Source: Dyella terrae | GTDB lineage: Bacteria > Pseudomonadota > Gammaproteobacteria > Xanthomonadales > Rhodanobacteraceae | DNA: 64,000 nucleotides | Assembly (NCBI RefSeq): GCF_022394535.1 | Contig: NZ_CP089414.1 | Coordinates: 5,270,001 to 5,334,000 of the forward strand | Direction: 5' to 3' | Shown here: piece by piece, positions 17,212 through 25,917 of the stretch | Layout of the letters: each line of letters starts with the position of its first letter | Position numbering within the stretch: the first letter of the stretch is position 1 | Position numbers and translations under genes: made by a program | Notes under the pieces: model-generated | Database searches by the model: none | Seen by the model: the letters and a program-made list of their open reading frames with translations, nothing else | What the model was told of the DNA's origin: nothing

Positions 17212-18765
17212 TTAGTGGCCGCCAGCGCCGCCCGCCGAGCCGAAGGGCGGCTTGGCTAGCCAGATCACCGGGATCAGCACGACGAACAGGATGGCGCACA
17301 GCAGGAAGACGTCGTTCACCGCCAGGGTTAGCGCCTCCTTGTTCACCAACTGATCCACGACCCCCAGCGCCTGCGTCTGTGCCAGGCCGCCGTGGGTCAG
17401 TTGCCCCACGATCTGCGTGGCGGGCTGACTGGCGTTGGTCACGTTCTCGGTCAGGTTGGCGTGATGCAGGATGCCCCGGTGCTGCCACAGGGTCACCGTG
17501 ACCGCTGTGGACACGCTAGAACCCAGCGTACGGAAGAAGTTGGCCAGGCCGCTGGCGCTGGCGATCTCGTGCGCAGGGAGCCCCGAAAGGTAGATCTGGT
17601 TGAGCGGGATGAAGAAGCAGGGAATCGCCACGCCCATGACGAAACGCGGCAGTACCAGCGTGGAGAACGACGCCGAGCTGTCGAACGTGGAGAACCAGTA
17701 AGAGGTGCCGGCGAACACCACGAAGGCAAACGTCACGACCGCGCGTAGCTCCAGCTTCTGCATGTTGCGACCGATGATCGGTGACAACAGGAAGGCAAGG
17801 ATGCCGACCGGCGCGGTGGCCAGACCTGCCCATGTCGCCGTATAGCCGAGCGTGGTCTGCAGCCACAACGGAAACACCACGTTGATGCCGAAGAAGGCAA
17901 ACATGCCCAGCGACAGCGCGATGACGCCTGCCGTGAAGTTGCGTTGTTTGAATAGGCTCAGTTCGACCACGGGGTGTTTGGCGTGCAGCTCCCACACCAC
18001 CAGGAAGGTGAGGCATAGCAACGCGACGATGCCGAGGGTGGCGATCAGCGGCGAAGCGAACCAGTCATGGTCGTTGCCGTTATCGAGCATGAACTGCAGG
18101 CAGCCCACGCCGGCCACGAGCAACACCAGGCCGACCACGTCGATCGGCGACTGGAAGGTCTTCGTTTCACGTTTGCGCAGCAGCGTCCACGTGATGACAC
18201 CCGCGGCCACGCCCACCGGCAGGTTGATGTAGAAGATCCAGGGCCACGAGAAGTTGTCCGTGAGCCAGCCACCCAGGATGGGGCCGAAGATAGGCGCCAC
18301 CACCACGGTCATCGCCCATAGCGCCAGCGCAATGCCCTGCTTGGTCTTCGGATAGCTCGCCAGCAGCAGGGTGAGCGACAGCGCCACCATCGGGCCGGAG
18401 CCGGCACCCTGCATGAGGCGGGCGAACACCAGCATCGGCATCGATGTGGCGAGGCCGCACATCATCGAGAAGATCACGAACAGGGCGACGGAGACCACGA
18501 AGGTCTTCACCTCGCCGAAGCGCCGCGCGATCCAGCCGGTCAACGGCTGCATGATGGCGCTGGCCAGCGAGTAGGAGCTGATCGTCCACGTACCTTCGTT
18601 GGCGCTGACGCCAAGGCTACCGGCGATATGAGGCACAGCGACGTTGACGATGGTCATGTCCAGCACCTCCATGAAGGTGCTGAACGCGACCGCGATGGTC
18701 AGCAGGACCAGCGCGGTGCCGTGCAACGGCGGTAGCGGTTTGGCTTCGGAGGGGTTGGCAGCCAT
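17212..18765 (-). CDS. emrB: EmrB-type multidrug exporter (MFS, DHA2 family)
   Basis: A 517-residue transporter with 14 membrane segments, the DHA2 arrangement. The motif C region (GPILGGWLTDNFSWPWIFYI, about residues 150-169) and the opening helix with STFMEVLDMTIVNVAVPHI are typical of EmrB. Proton motive force would drive export of hydrophobic drugs or toxic acids through the EmrA adaptor and the outer-membrane factor encoded upstream. It starts 21 bases after emrA. The substrate is unknown. Confidence 0.92.
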   Translation of the reverse strand: MAANPSEAKPLPPLHGTALVLLTIAVAFSTFMEVLDMTIVNVAVPHIAGSLGVSANEGTWTISSYSLASAIMQPLTGWIARRFGEVKTFVVSVALFVIFSMMCGLATSMPMLVFARLMQGAGSGPMVALSLTLLLASYPKTKQGIALALWAMTVVVAPIFGPILGGWLTDNFSWPWIFYINLPVGVAAGVITWTLLRKRETKTFQSPIDVVGLVLLVAGVGCLQFMLDNGNDHDWFASPLIATLGIVALLCLTFLVVWELHAKHPVVELSLFKQRNFTAGVIALSLGMFAFFGINVVFPLWLQTTLGYTATWAGLATAPVGILAFLLSPIIGRNMQKLELRAVVTFAFVVFAGTSYWFSTFDSSASFSTLVLPRFVMGVAIPCFFIPLNQIYLSGLPAHEIASASGLANFFRTLGSSVSTAVTVTLWQHRGILHHANLTENVTNASQPATQIVGQLTHGGLAQTQALGVVDQLVNKEALTLAVNDVFLLCAILFVVLIPVIWLAKPPFGSAGGAGGH

Positions 18766-18786
18766 GGCGGCGTTTCCGTCGGATCG

Positions 18787-19989
18787 TCAGTTCGCGTCGC
18801 GCGGGCTGAGGTTGGCCTTGATGATCTTCTCGGCCTCTTCGTCGGCCTTGCTGGCCATCTGATCGTAGACCGTCGTTTGCGCGATCGGCTGGCCGTTGCC
18901 TTGCGCGGCGTTCATCTCACCCTTGTCGTTGGTGATGTCCACGGAGACGTCGGTGGACAGGCCGACGCGTAGCGGATGATCGTCGAGCTCCTTGTTGTCG
19001 AGCGCGATGCGCACCGGTACGCGCTGCACCACCTTGATCCAGTTGCCGGTAGCGTTCTGCGCAGGCAGCAGCGAGAACACGCTGCCGGTGCCGGCGCCGA
19101 GGCCGATCACCTTGCCGTGGAATTCCACGCTGCCACCGTAGACGTCGGCCTCGATCTTGGCGGGCTGGCCTACGCGGATATGGCGCAGCTGGTTTTCCTT
19201 GAAGTTAGCGTCGATCCACAGGTCGTGCAGTGGCACCACGCTCATCAACTGCTGGCCCGGCTGCACGCTGTTGCCGACCTGCACGCTGCGCTGGGCGACA
19301 TAACCGGTGACCGGGGCATAGATGTTGTTGCGCTGGGCGGCGATCCAGGCGGCGCGGAAATTCGCACGAGCCTGTTCCACGGCTGGATTGTTGGCGATCT
19401 GCGTACCTTCAATGACGGCGCGCGACGCGGCGGCCTGAGCAACGGCGGAATCGAGCGAGGCACGCGCCTGATCAACGGCATCACGCAAGTGCTGCACGTT
19501 CTGAGGTGCTTCGGCCTGGGCGGCGACCAGCGGGGCGCTGCGCGCAAGGTCGGCCTCGGCCTTCTTCAGATCCACGCGGGCCTTGGCCACCTGGGCATCA
19601 GCGCTGTTCGCCGATTCGGTCTGCTGGCGCACCTGGCGAACGGCCTGGGCGAGCGCGCTGCTGTTTTGCTGCAGGCGGACGTCCGCATCGGTGCTGTCGA
19701 GCTTCACCAAAATCTGACCGGCTTCCACGCGCTGCGTGTCGTCGGCGAGGATGGCCACCACGATGCCCGGCACCTGTGCGGAGATCGCCACCTGGTTGCC
19801 GTTCACGTAGGCGTTGTCGGTCTTCTCCCGGGTGGAGAACACGAATACCCATAGCAACGCCCACGCGGCGGCGGCGATGAGGAAGATGAAGGTGACGATC
19901 AGCAACGCACGGCGGCGCTTGGCCGGATCCTTGGCGGCCATGCCGCTGTCGTTGTCGTTCTTGTTGACGGCGGAATCAGTGGCGCTCAT
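18787..19989 (-). CDS. emrA: EmrA-type membrane fusion protein (HlyD family)
   Basis: A 400-residue adaptor with one N-terminal membrane helix (about residues 28-52), a biotinyl-lipoyl half motif (VPGIVVAILADDTQRVEAGQ), a long alpha-helical hairpin around residues 110-190, and the second lipoyl and beta-barrel parts (VTGYVAQRSVQVGNSVQPGQ). It links the inner-membrane EmrB pump to the outer-membrane channel. The start overlaps the preceding efflux gene by 14 bases, indicating a single operon. Confidence 0.92.
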   Translation of the reverse strand: MSATDSAVNKNDNDSGMAAKDPAKRRRALLIVTFIFLIAAAAWALLWVFVFSTREKTDNAYVNGNQVAISAQVPGIVVAILADDTQRVEAGQILVKLDSTDADVRLQQNSSALAQAVRQVRQQTESANSADAQVAKARVDLKKAEADLARSAPLVAAQAEAPQNVQHLRDAVDQARASLDSAVAQAAASRAVIEGTQIANNPAVEQARANFRAAWIAAQRNNIYAPVTGYVAQRSVQVGNSVQPGQQLMSVVPLHDLWIDANFKENQLRHIRVGQPAKIEADVYGGSVEFHGKVIGLGAGTGSVFSLLPAQNATGNWIKVVQRVPVRIALDNKELDDHPLRVGLSTDVSVDITNDKGEMNAAQGNGQPIAQTTVYDQMASKADEEAEKIIKANLSPRDAN

Positions 19990-21481
19990 TCGAGGCGTCT
20001 CCGGAAAGGTTCAAAGGGGAGGAGGGGCGGTCGCTGGATGCCTGCTCAGGCATGCTGGCGCGGTAACCGCCGCCCAATGCCTTGATCAGCGAGATATCGG
20101 TGGAAAGTGCTTGGGCCTGCAGGCTCGCGTCGCTGTCCTGCTGTTGCAGCAATTGTGCCTGTGCACTCAGTGTTTCACGGCGATCCGTCACGCCGCGTTG
20201 CACGCGTGACTGTGCATTCGCGAGCAATTGCTTGTTGGCGTCGATCTCGCGGGCTTGTTCCTTGCGGCGGCCCTCGATCTGATCGGCGGTGAGGCTCTGC
20301 GTCGCGACGTCACGCGCGGCGCCGAGCACCGTGCTGTTGTATTGCGCCACAGCGGTATCGAGCTGCGCTTTGCTGATGCCGTAGTTCGCTTCCAGCAAGC
20401 CGCCGGTAAAGATCGGCAGGTGCAGCGCCGGCGTCAGGCCGAACACGCGACTGCCTGAGCTGAACATCTTGTCGAGATCGATACTCGACAGCCCCGCCAT
20501 AGCGCTGATGCTGATATCCGGGAAGAACTGCGCGCGCGCCACGTCGGTTTGCCGTAGGGCAGCTTCGACCTGCCACAGACTGGCCGCAATGTCGGGGCGG
20601 CGTGCGATCAGGTCGACGCCGACATTGTCAGGCAGCCCCGTGGTGACGTTGGGTAGCGCGCGTGGCTGCAGCGAAGGCAGCTGGGCGGGCGATACGCCAC
20701 ACAGACTGGCGAGCGCTGCCTGGCGGATGTGGGCGGAGCTCTCTATCGCCACCAGCATCTGCCGCGCCGAGGCCGTCTGAGCCTTGGCCGATTGGAGGGT
20801 GTCCGGGCGATCGACGCCTTGCTTCACGCGCAGTGCTGCGATCTGCTCCAGCTGTTCGGCCGTCTGTACGGCTTGCTTCGCGATGGTGATGCGTGCCTGA
20901 TCGGCTAGCCAGCCGAAGTAGGTATCGGCGACATTGGTCTGAATGGCAAGAGCCGCGACGCTGTGTTGCGCTTCCGCCGCATGCGCCTGGTCCACGGCGC
21001 CTTCGATGGTGTTGCGCTTTTTGCCCCAGAAGTCGAAGTCGTACTGTGCTTGCACGCCGATATCGCCCTGGTTGTACCAGGTGAAACCGAGGAACTTCGG
21101 CGGAATCAGCCCCGTTTCGCTCAGACGCTGGCGTTCGACCTGCGCGCTGCCGCTGACACTCAACCCCGACTGCGCGGTGGCGGCCCGGATGGACTGCTGC
21201 GCCGAGTCCACGCGTGAGCGCGCCTGGGCGATATCTGGCGAATCCTTCATCGCCAGTTCGATCAGCTGATCGAGCTGCGGGTCGTTGTACTGCTTCCACC
21301 AGGCTGCATCGGGCCAGCCGGCGCGATGACCTGTATCGAGGCCGGCCAGCGGGACATCGTCGCGAATGGGCGGCCGATTCAGCTTGGCGGGGATGGAGCA
21401 GCCCGCGACGGCGAGTGCAACGGCGCAGGCAAGCAGCGCGCGACGGCCGAGTCCGCGGTGGGAAGGGCGGTGTGAAGTCAT
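19976..21481 (-). CDS. Outer-membrane efflux lipoprotein (NodT/OprM type)
   Basis: A 501-residue TolC-like outer-membrane factor. The N-terminus is a lipoprotein signal (ALLACAVALAVAGC) with the acylated Cys at about residue 28. Two copies of the OEP domain follow (about 70-265 and 290-480), with the family features QYDFDFWGKKR and the mid-protein RRPDIAASLWQVEAA. It would form the exit duct of the EmrAB pump. Start overlaps marR by 4 bases. Confidence 0.92.
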   Translation of the reverse strand: MTSHRPSHRGLGRRALLACAVALAVAGCSIPAKLNRPPIRDDVPLAGLDTGHRAGWPDAAWWKQYNDPQLDQLIELAMKDSPDIAQARSRVDSAQQSIRAATAQSGLSVSGSAQVERQRLSETGLIPPKFLGFTWYNQGDIGVQAQYDFDFWGKKRNTIEGAVDQAHAAEAQHSVAALAIQTNVADTYFGWLADQARITIAKQAVQTAEQLEQIAALRVKQGVDRPDTLQSAKAQTASARQMLVAIESSAHIRQAALASLCGVSPAQLPSLQPRALPNVTTGLPDNVGVDLIARRPDIAASLWQVEAALRQTDVARAQFFPDISISAMAGLSSIDLDKMFSSGSRVFGLTPALHLPIFTGGLLEANYGISKAQLDTAVAQYNSTVLGAARDVATQSLTADQIEGRRKEQAREIDANKQLLANAQSRVQRGVTDRRETLSAQAQLLQQQDSDASLQAQALSTDISLIKALGGGYRASMPEQASSDRPSSPLNLSGDASNERH

Positions 21482-21999
21482 GGACGGGAGTCCGGCTGGG
21501 TGAGCGAGTCGATGTTGACGGCAATCTGACGGAGCAGGCGATCGAGCGTGCGTTTGTCATTCGCCGTCAGCGAGGCGAAAGCCCCGTGGACGTTGGGAAA
21601 CAGTGGCGGAAGGATCTTCCGTACCAAGCGTTTGCCGGCGGTAGTGATGCTGAGCACGACGCGGCGGCGATCCTCGGCGCTGGTGGCGCGCGTGATCAAG
21701 CCGGCTTTTACCAGCGCATTGGCGATGCGAGTCATGTTGGTGGCGCCCTGTTGCGCGTACTCGCACAGTTCGGTGGGCGTCGCGCTACCACGGCTGTAGA
21801 TCATCATCAGCGTGCGGAAGTCGCTTTCATTCAGGCCGTGAGGCTTGAGATCGCGCTCGAGTTCACCGAGCAGGTTTCCGCCAACCAGCAACAACAGGCG
21901 TGTCAGCACCACCTCCTGGACGGGAAGGTCCGGGAAGATCTCGCCCACACGGCCAATTCCCTCGTCCATGTGGGCGAGGCACTCGGACATTCGCTTCAT
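21478..21999 (-). CDS. MarR-family regulator of the efflux operon
   Basis: A 173-residue winged-helix protein; helix-turn-helix and wing are visible in TPTELCEYAQQGATNMTRIA and SAEDRRRVVLSIT (DxRR wing motif). It is the first gene of the marR-OMF-emrA-emrB operon and overlaps the next gene by 4 bases. MarR proteins often repress their own operon and release DNA on binding phenolic ligands. A near-perfect dyad 12-31 bases upstream of the start is a likely binding site. Confidence 0.9.
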   Translation of the reverse strand: MKRMSECLAHMDEGIGRVGEIFPDLPVQEVVLTRLLLLVGGNLLGELERDLKPHGLNESDFRTLMMIYSRGSATPTELCEYAQQGATNMTRIANALVKAGLITRATSAEDRRRVVLSITTAGKRLVRKILPPLFPNVHGAFASLTANDKRTLDRLLRQIAVNIDSLTQPDSRP

Positions 22000-22010
22000 T
22001 TCACCAAAGG

Positions 22011-22030
22011 ATATTTCGCCAGTGAAGTAT
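22011..22030. promoter_or_regulatory. Candidate MarR operator
   Basis: ATATTTC-N6-GAAGTAT: seven-base half sites with six of seven positions symmetric, in a region of low GC just upstream of the marR start codon. Size and spacing fit MarR dimers. The promoter itself is not clear. Confidence 0.5.
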
Positions 22031-22065
22031 TCAGTCTAGCGCTGGCCTCTGGCAGCCCGCAAGAC

Positions 22066-22833
22066 TCAGTCGAGCCCGAAGAGCTCTCGGGCGTTCCGGG
22101 TGGTGGCGCTCGCGATAGCTTCGGGGCTTTCGCCGCGAAGCTGCGAGATCACATCGAGCACTTCAATGATGTTGGCGGGCTCGTTGCGTTCGCCGCGATG
22201 ACAGGCGCCTGGCTGATCCGGGGCGTCGGTCTCCAGCAGCAATCGTTCGACAGGCATGGTCGCGACGATGTGACGGAGGCGTTGAGCGCGTTCATGTGTA
22301 ACGGGTCCGCCAATGCCGAGATGGAATCCCATTTCCCATAGTCGTTCGGCCTGTTGCAGGCTGCCGGAAAAGCTGTGCACCACACCACGCAGGCCGCCGA
22401 TGCGGCGCATGGTGGAGGTGACTTCGTCCATGGCTTTTCGTGCATGCACGATGACAGGAAGGTCAATATCGCGGGCGATGCGCAGCTGCTGCTGGAAGTA
22501 CTCGCGCTGCCGTTCGACGTCGAGCTCGGGCAGGAAATAGTCGAGCCCGATCTCACCTACGGCGACGGCGCGATGTGTCTGCAGCCAGTGCCGGAGCTCA
22601 TCGATGTGCCCCGGGCGATGCTGGTCGATATAGATGGGGTGCATGCCATAGGCGGGGTGCGCTTCCGCGTGGTCGGCGCAAAGCGTGGCGATCCCCTGCC
22701 ACGATGCCTGGTCAATGGCGGGCACGATGATATGCCGCACGCCGGCGTCGCGCGCCCGCTGAAACATGGCCTCCCGATCGGGTGCGAAGCTCGCATCATC
22801 GATATGCGCGTGGCTGTCGGTGAGTTCGAGCAC
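22066..22833 (-). CDS. tatD: TatD-family metal-dependent DNase
   Basis: A 255-residue TIM-barrel hydrolase starting at a GTG. Metal ligands are visible: His8 and His10 (DSHAHID), the glutamate in GEIGLDYF, histidines in VIVHARKA and VVHSFSG, and the aspartate in LLLETDAP. Family members are 3'-5' exonucleases with a proposed role in DNA repair or quality control. It is divergent from the lipoprotein gene at 22976 and ends 66 bases before marR, so it is probably transcribed on its own. Confidence 0.93.
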   Translation of the reverse strand: MLELTDSHAHIDDASFAPDREAMFQRARDAGVRHIIVPAIDQASWQGIATLCADHAEAHPAYGMHPIYIDQHRPGHIDELRHWLQTHRAVAVGEIGLDYFLPELDVERQREYFQQQLRIARDIDLPVIVHARKAMDEVTSTMRRIGGLRGVVHSFSGSLQQAERLWEMGFHLGIGGPVTHERAQRLRHIVATMPVERLLLETDAPDQPGACHRGERNEPANIIEVLDVISQLRGESPEAIASATTRNARELFGLD

Positions 22834-22869
22834 AGTATTGGGTATCCTGAATTTGGAAGAATGGTTGGC

Positions 22870-22925
22870 TTCGATCTAAGCGAACATTCAGTGTTTTACA
22901 GGTTCAATGTTCGTACTGGATCGAA
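22870..22925. promoter_or_regulatory. Nested inverted repeat between tatD and a lipoprotein gene
   Basis: Two nested dyads share one axis: TTCGATC pairs with GATCGAA and CGAACATT pairs with AATGTTCG around a 17-base loop. The arms differ only in a 4 versus 5 base internal bulge. It lies in the divergent promoter region, about 37 bases from tatD and 50 bases from the lipoprotein start, so an operator or a 5'-UTR hairpin is possible. No known regulator site is recognised. Confidence 0.5.
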
Positions 22926-22975
22926 ATTAAGGCAGGAGCGGGGGGCGCTCCGCCGGTCCAGATCAGGAGAGCATT

Positions 22976-23557
22976 ATGAACAGGTTGGTCGTTTCGGCGC
23001 TGCATGTGGGTTTCGCCGGCGTATTGGCGATGGGTCTTTCCGCGTGCAACAAGGACGCGAATGCCGATGGCGGCGTAGGTGGGGTGGCACAGCAAGGGGC
23101 TCCCGACGGAGCCAAGTACGCGCGCGTCGTGAGTGTGACGCCGGTGCGCGAAGCTGCGAGTGCGTCGCAGCAGGTGTGTCATGACGAGGTCGTCACCACG
23201 CATAAGCCGGTGCAGGACACCCACCAGATCGCAGGCACGGCCATTGGCGCCGTGGCAGGTGGCCTGTTAGGTAATCAGGTCGGCGGCGGCAAGGGCCGCA
23301 CGCTAGCGACAGTGGCGGGTGCGGTAGGTGGTGGCTATGCAGGCCACGAAATCCAGAAGAATCATCAGGAGAATGCGACCCAGCAGACGACGCAGCGTCG
23401 CTGCAATACGGTGGCCGGTAACGCTGGCGATAGGGTGGTGGCATACGATGTAAGTTACGAGTACAACGGTGTCACCCGCACTGTGCGCATGGACCACGAC
23501 CCGGGTGACAGGCTGCAGGTGCAGGAAGGTGTGGTAGCCGTTTCTGACGCTCACTGA
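22976..23557 (+). CDS. Glycine-zipper 2TM lipoprotein (paralogue 1)
   Basis: A 193-residue lipoprotein: signal peptide with lipobox MGLSAC at about residue 23, then a low-complexity linker. The glycine zipper is at about residues 83-122 (IAGTAIGAVAGGLLGNQVGG and VAGAVGGGYAGHEI), the 17-kDa antigen/SlyB-like two-helix module. A beta-rich C-terminal part (YDVSYEYNGVTRTVRMDHDP) follows. A clear ribosome site (AGGAGA) precedes the ATG. It is followed 11 bases later by a related lipoprotein gene. Such proteins insert in the outer-membrane inner leaflet; the function is envelope-related but not defined. Confidence 0.85.
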   Translation: MNRLVVSALHVGFAGVLAMGLSACNKDANADGGVGGVAQQGAPDGAKYARVVSVTPVREAASASQQVCHDEVVTTHKPVQDTHQIAGTAIGAVAGGLLGNQVGGGKGRTLATVAGAVGGGYAGHEIQKNHQENATQQTTQRRCNTVAGNAGDRVVAYDVSYEYNGVTRTVRMDHDPGDRLQVQEGVVAVSDAH

Positions 23558-23568
23558 GGATTCACGCC

Positions 23569-24021
23569 ATGGATACACTGCTTAGACGTTTGGCTGTCGT
23601 GGGACTTGTTTCGGCTGTAGCGCTTCTTTCGGGATGTGAAACACCACCGCAACGGCAGGTGGTTTACAGCGGTGCTTCCAATCGGTGCGAGCAGTGTGGC
23701 GTGGTCAGCGACATACGCCAGATCCAGACGCAGAAGGAAAATTCGCCGCTAGGTATGGTCATTGGCGGTATCGCTGGTGGTGTGATCGGCAACCAGTTCG
23801 GCGGTGGTAGCGGCAAGGCCTTGACGACGGTCGCTGGCGCCGTGGCTGGTGGCGCCATCGGTAATCAGGTGGGCAAGAATTCCGGAGGTCCGGATGTCGC
23901 GTACCAGGTGACCATCAAGCTCGATGATGGTCGCTACGCAACGGTGACGCAGGCTGCTGATCCGCAGGTTCGTCCCGGCGACTACGTGCAGATTCGAAAC
24001 AACCTTGTTTACCGTCTTTGA
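23569..24021 (+). CDS. Glycine-zipper 2TM lipoprotein (paralogue 2, SlyB-like)
   Basis: A 150-residue lipoprotein with lipobox LLSGC at about residue 23. A CEQCG motif at about residues 40-44 is followed by a two-part glycine zipper (GMVIGGIAGGVIGNQFGGG and VAGAVAGGAIGNQVGKN) and a C-terminal beta domain ending in RPGDYVQIRNNLVYRL. It closely resembles the gene at 38920 in layout and in the C-Q-C-G motif. Transcribed with paralogue 1 and ended by a strong terminator. SlyB-like proteins stabilise the outer membrane under stress; here that is by analogy. Confidence 0.85.
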   Translation: MDTLLRRLAVVGLVSAVALLSGCETPPQRQVVYSGASNRCEQCGVVSDIRQIQTQKENSPLGMVIGGIAGGVIGNQFGGGSGKALTTVAGAVAGGAIGNQVGKNSGGPDVAYQVTIKLDDGRYATVTQAADPQVRPGDYVQIRNNLVYRL

Positions 24022-24047
24022 TTAACGGACGTTTAGACGTCCAAATG

Positions 24048-24075
24048 AAAAGGCCCTCTTGCGAGGGCCTTTTTT
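24048..24075 (+). terminator. Rho-independent terminator after the lipoprotein pair
   Basis: AAAAGGCCCTC and GAGGGCCTTTTTT flank a four-base loop; on the plus strand the T-run ends the lipoprotein transcript. The cell wall hydrolase gene converges on it from the other side, so it may serve both. A small dyad (GGACGT-TTAG-ACGTCC, 24027-24042) lies just before it. Confidence 0.9.
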
Positions 24076-24092
24076 ATTGGGGCGGGGTTTGA

Positions 24093-24527
24093 TTAGTTGT
24101 TGACCGCGTAGAAGGCGTGCTCGCCGATGGTCTTGACGCGCTTGTTGGACCACTGCGGCGTTACCGCAAGCGTGGCAAAAGCGTCCGCTCGTGGCACGTA
24201 CACCGTGCGCTCTCCCTGCGGAAGGCTCCAGTTGCTGATCGAATCACCAGCAATCTTCCACGCCTTGGTCCAGGAGTTGAGATCGGTTACTTCAAAACTG
24301 CTCGCGGTTGTTGTCAGTGCAAACTGACGTGGTGAGGTCACAACCTCACAAACGCTGTCGCCCCATGTGCCGCGATCGCGGCGACGCATGGCAACTTCGG
24401 CCACGGCATATTGGCCGATGGTCGACTCACTGCGTGCCTCGAGATACACCGTCGTGGCCAGGCAGGTCTGGTCCGCGAGGGGCTGGGGTAGCACGGACGC
24501 TAACCACAACAGCATCGAAAGTTTCAT
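24093..24527 (-). CDS. Cell wall hydrolase (SleB-like, Hydrolase_2)
   Basis: A 144-residue secreted protein starting MKLSMLLWLASVLPQPLAD at 24527, where a strong ribosome site (GGAGG) fixes the start; the open frame continues upstream without similarity. After the signal peptide the SleB-type domain shows TVYLEARSES with the conserved glutamate and the VAEVAMRRRD and CEVVTSPRQF stretches. Family members are peptidoglycan hydrolases or lytic transglycosylases. The protein is short and has no binding domain. It stands alone, convergent with the lipoprotein pair. Confidence 0.85.
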   Translation of the reverse strand: MKLSMLLWLASVLPQPLADQTCLATTVYLEARSESTIGQYAVAEVAMRRRDRGTWGDSVCEVVTSPRQFALTTTASSFEVTDLNSWTKAWKIAGDSISNWSLPQGERTVYVPRADAFATLAVTPQWSNKRVKTIGEHAFYAVNN

Positions 24528-24988
24528 TAATCTGCCTCCAACGTGCTGTACGTGCGAAGTCGGTGCTACTGACTTCGTACGCCGTTGCGGTGGACGGGCG
24601 GGCAGGCCGTTCCACCTGGATTGATCACCTGTGCCGAAACTTGTGGCTAGGTGGTTTGCCACGGGATTGTGGCCAGTCGAGCGGCTGATCCGGTGCCGTT
24701 CAAAACTTTTTTTTGCTGCAAGGGCATTGTATCGGGTACTAAGTGACCTCGTGCCTGCAACGTATCCGCGCCATGGGCGGTACTTACACCGACATCTCTG
24801 TCGGGTCGCGCCGATCCGGACCCCTCCGGTTCGTCGCGTATGTCGACACCCGTGGGCTGTGGGCGTCGTCTAATTTAGTTGGCGGAGCCTAGTGGTCGAT
24901 TTCAGATCTGGCAAGTGCCTGGCAGTTCAGGTTCACGCGACGCTCACATTGTCATTTGATCGTGAATCTTTGCGTTTGGTATTTTTTG
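24528..24988. other. 461-base gene-free region upstream of the cell wall hydrolase
   Basis: No convincing gene is present. It must hold the promoter of the hydrolase and the 3' end of ygfZ transcription. It includes a strong hairpin (24551-24581), an eight-base T-run near 24707-24714, and a lower GC content than neighbouring genes in its distal part. Small open frames here lack ribosome sites and similarity. A small RNA gene cannot be excluded. Confidence 0.55.
24551..24581. promoter_or_regulatory. Hairpin in the leader of the cell wall hydrolase gene
   Basis: CGTGCGAAGTC and GACTTCGTACG form an 11-pair stem with one G-T pair around a nine-base loop, 24 bases upstream of the start codon. It may be an operator or a leader structure that limits access to the ribosome site. 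It has no T-run in the right place for a terminator. Confidence 0.5.
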
Positions 24989-25789
24989 TCACGCAGACCA
25001 ACTCTGCATCACGCGCAAAGAGATGCCTTCGTCGGTGTCGATGCTTGCAACATTTTCAATCGCGTGGATTAGACCATCGTCTATGACAGCGAGTGCCTGA
25101 ATGCTTGCGTCGTCGCCAGCGACATCGAGCAATTGAATGCCGTTCTCGCCGCTACGGTGCAGCACCGTGCCGCTGTCGATAGGTCGCGACAATACGACGC
25201 AATGCATATGTCGCTTGAGCCCGCCGCGATAGTGCAGGCGAGCCACGATTTCCTGTCCCGGATAACAGCCTTTGTCGAACGCAACTGCCTGCAGGCGTTC
25301 GAGAGAGAGTGCTTGCGGAAGCAGCGCGCCGAGTGTGTTGTTTGGCAACCACGGCCAGCCGAGATCAATCTGTGGCTGTCGCCATGCGCCGTCCGGCGGT
25401 GAGGCTCCGATCACCATGCTGTGGTCCCCGCAGCCGAGCACGTAGGCATCGGCTTCACGACGGGCAGCGTAAGTGTCCAACGCTGGGCCGGTGCTGAGCG
25501 CGCGCGGTTCGGGCACGGTCAGTTTGACCTTGGAGCGGAATACGAACCGCTGCAGCGATTGCGCCATGGAGGCAGCATCGCCACCGCGTAACAGCAACAG
25601 CAGGACGTCGTCGGCGAGTCGTGCAAGGTGGAACAGTGCAAGCACGCGACCTTGCGCATCAAGCCACGCGCCGAACTGCCACGTGCCGATGGCGAGCGAC
25701 TGGACATTGCTGCTGAATTGGGCCTGGGCGAACGCCGTGGCGTCGGCGCCTTCGAGCAACAGGGTGCGGGCGGTGTAATCTGTTGGCAT
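24989..25789 (-). CDS. ygfZ: Folate-binding protein YgfZ
   Basis: A 266-residue protein starting MPTDYTARTLLLEGADA at 25789; 26 codons further upstream remain open but lack similarity. The signature KGCYPGQE with Cys175 is intact, followed by IVARLHYRGG. The GcvT-like fold binds tetrahydrofolate; YgfZ (IBA57 type) helps assemble or repair certain [4Fe-4S] enzymes. Its divergent neighbour is the succinate dehydrogenase cluster, whose SdhB carries iron-sulfur centres. The 128 bases between ygfZ and the SDHAF4-like gene must hold both promoters. Confidence 0.9.
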   Translation of the reverse strand: MPTDYTARTLLLEGADATAFAQAQFSSNVQSLAIGTWQFGAWLDAQGRVLALFHLARLADDVLLLLLRGGDAASMAQSLQRFVFRSKVKLTVPEPRALSTGPALDTYAARREADAYVLGCGDHSMVIGASPPDGAWRQPQIDLGWPWLPNNTLGALLPQALSLERLQAVAFDKGCYPGQEIVARLHYRGGLKRHMHCVVLSRPIDSGTVLHRSGENGIQLLDVAGDDASIQALAVIDDGLIHAIENVASIDTDEGISLRVMQSWSA

Positions 25790-25917
25790 AGAGGTGGGAC
25801 ATGAGGGCAGGGGTAGGGAGATGCAAGTGGCGCCACCCCTACTGGCAGACGAAAGCACCGCCGTCAAGGTTGTGCTGCATTAACGCAGGTATTACGCTTT
25901 TACGGCTTTCAAACACC

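Noticed and set aside
24027..24042. Small palindrome GGACGT-TTAG-ACGTCC after the second lipoprotein gene
   Set aside because: Too short to stand alone and immediately followed by a strong terminator; kept only as a note there.
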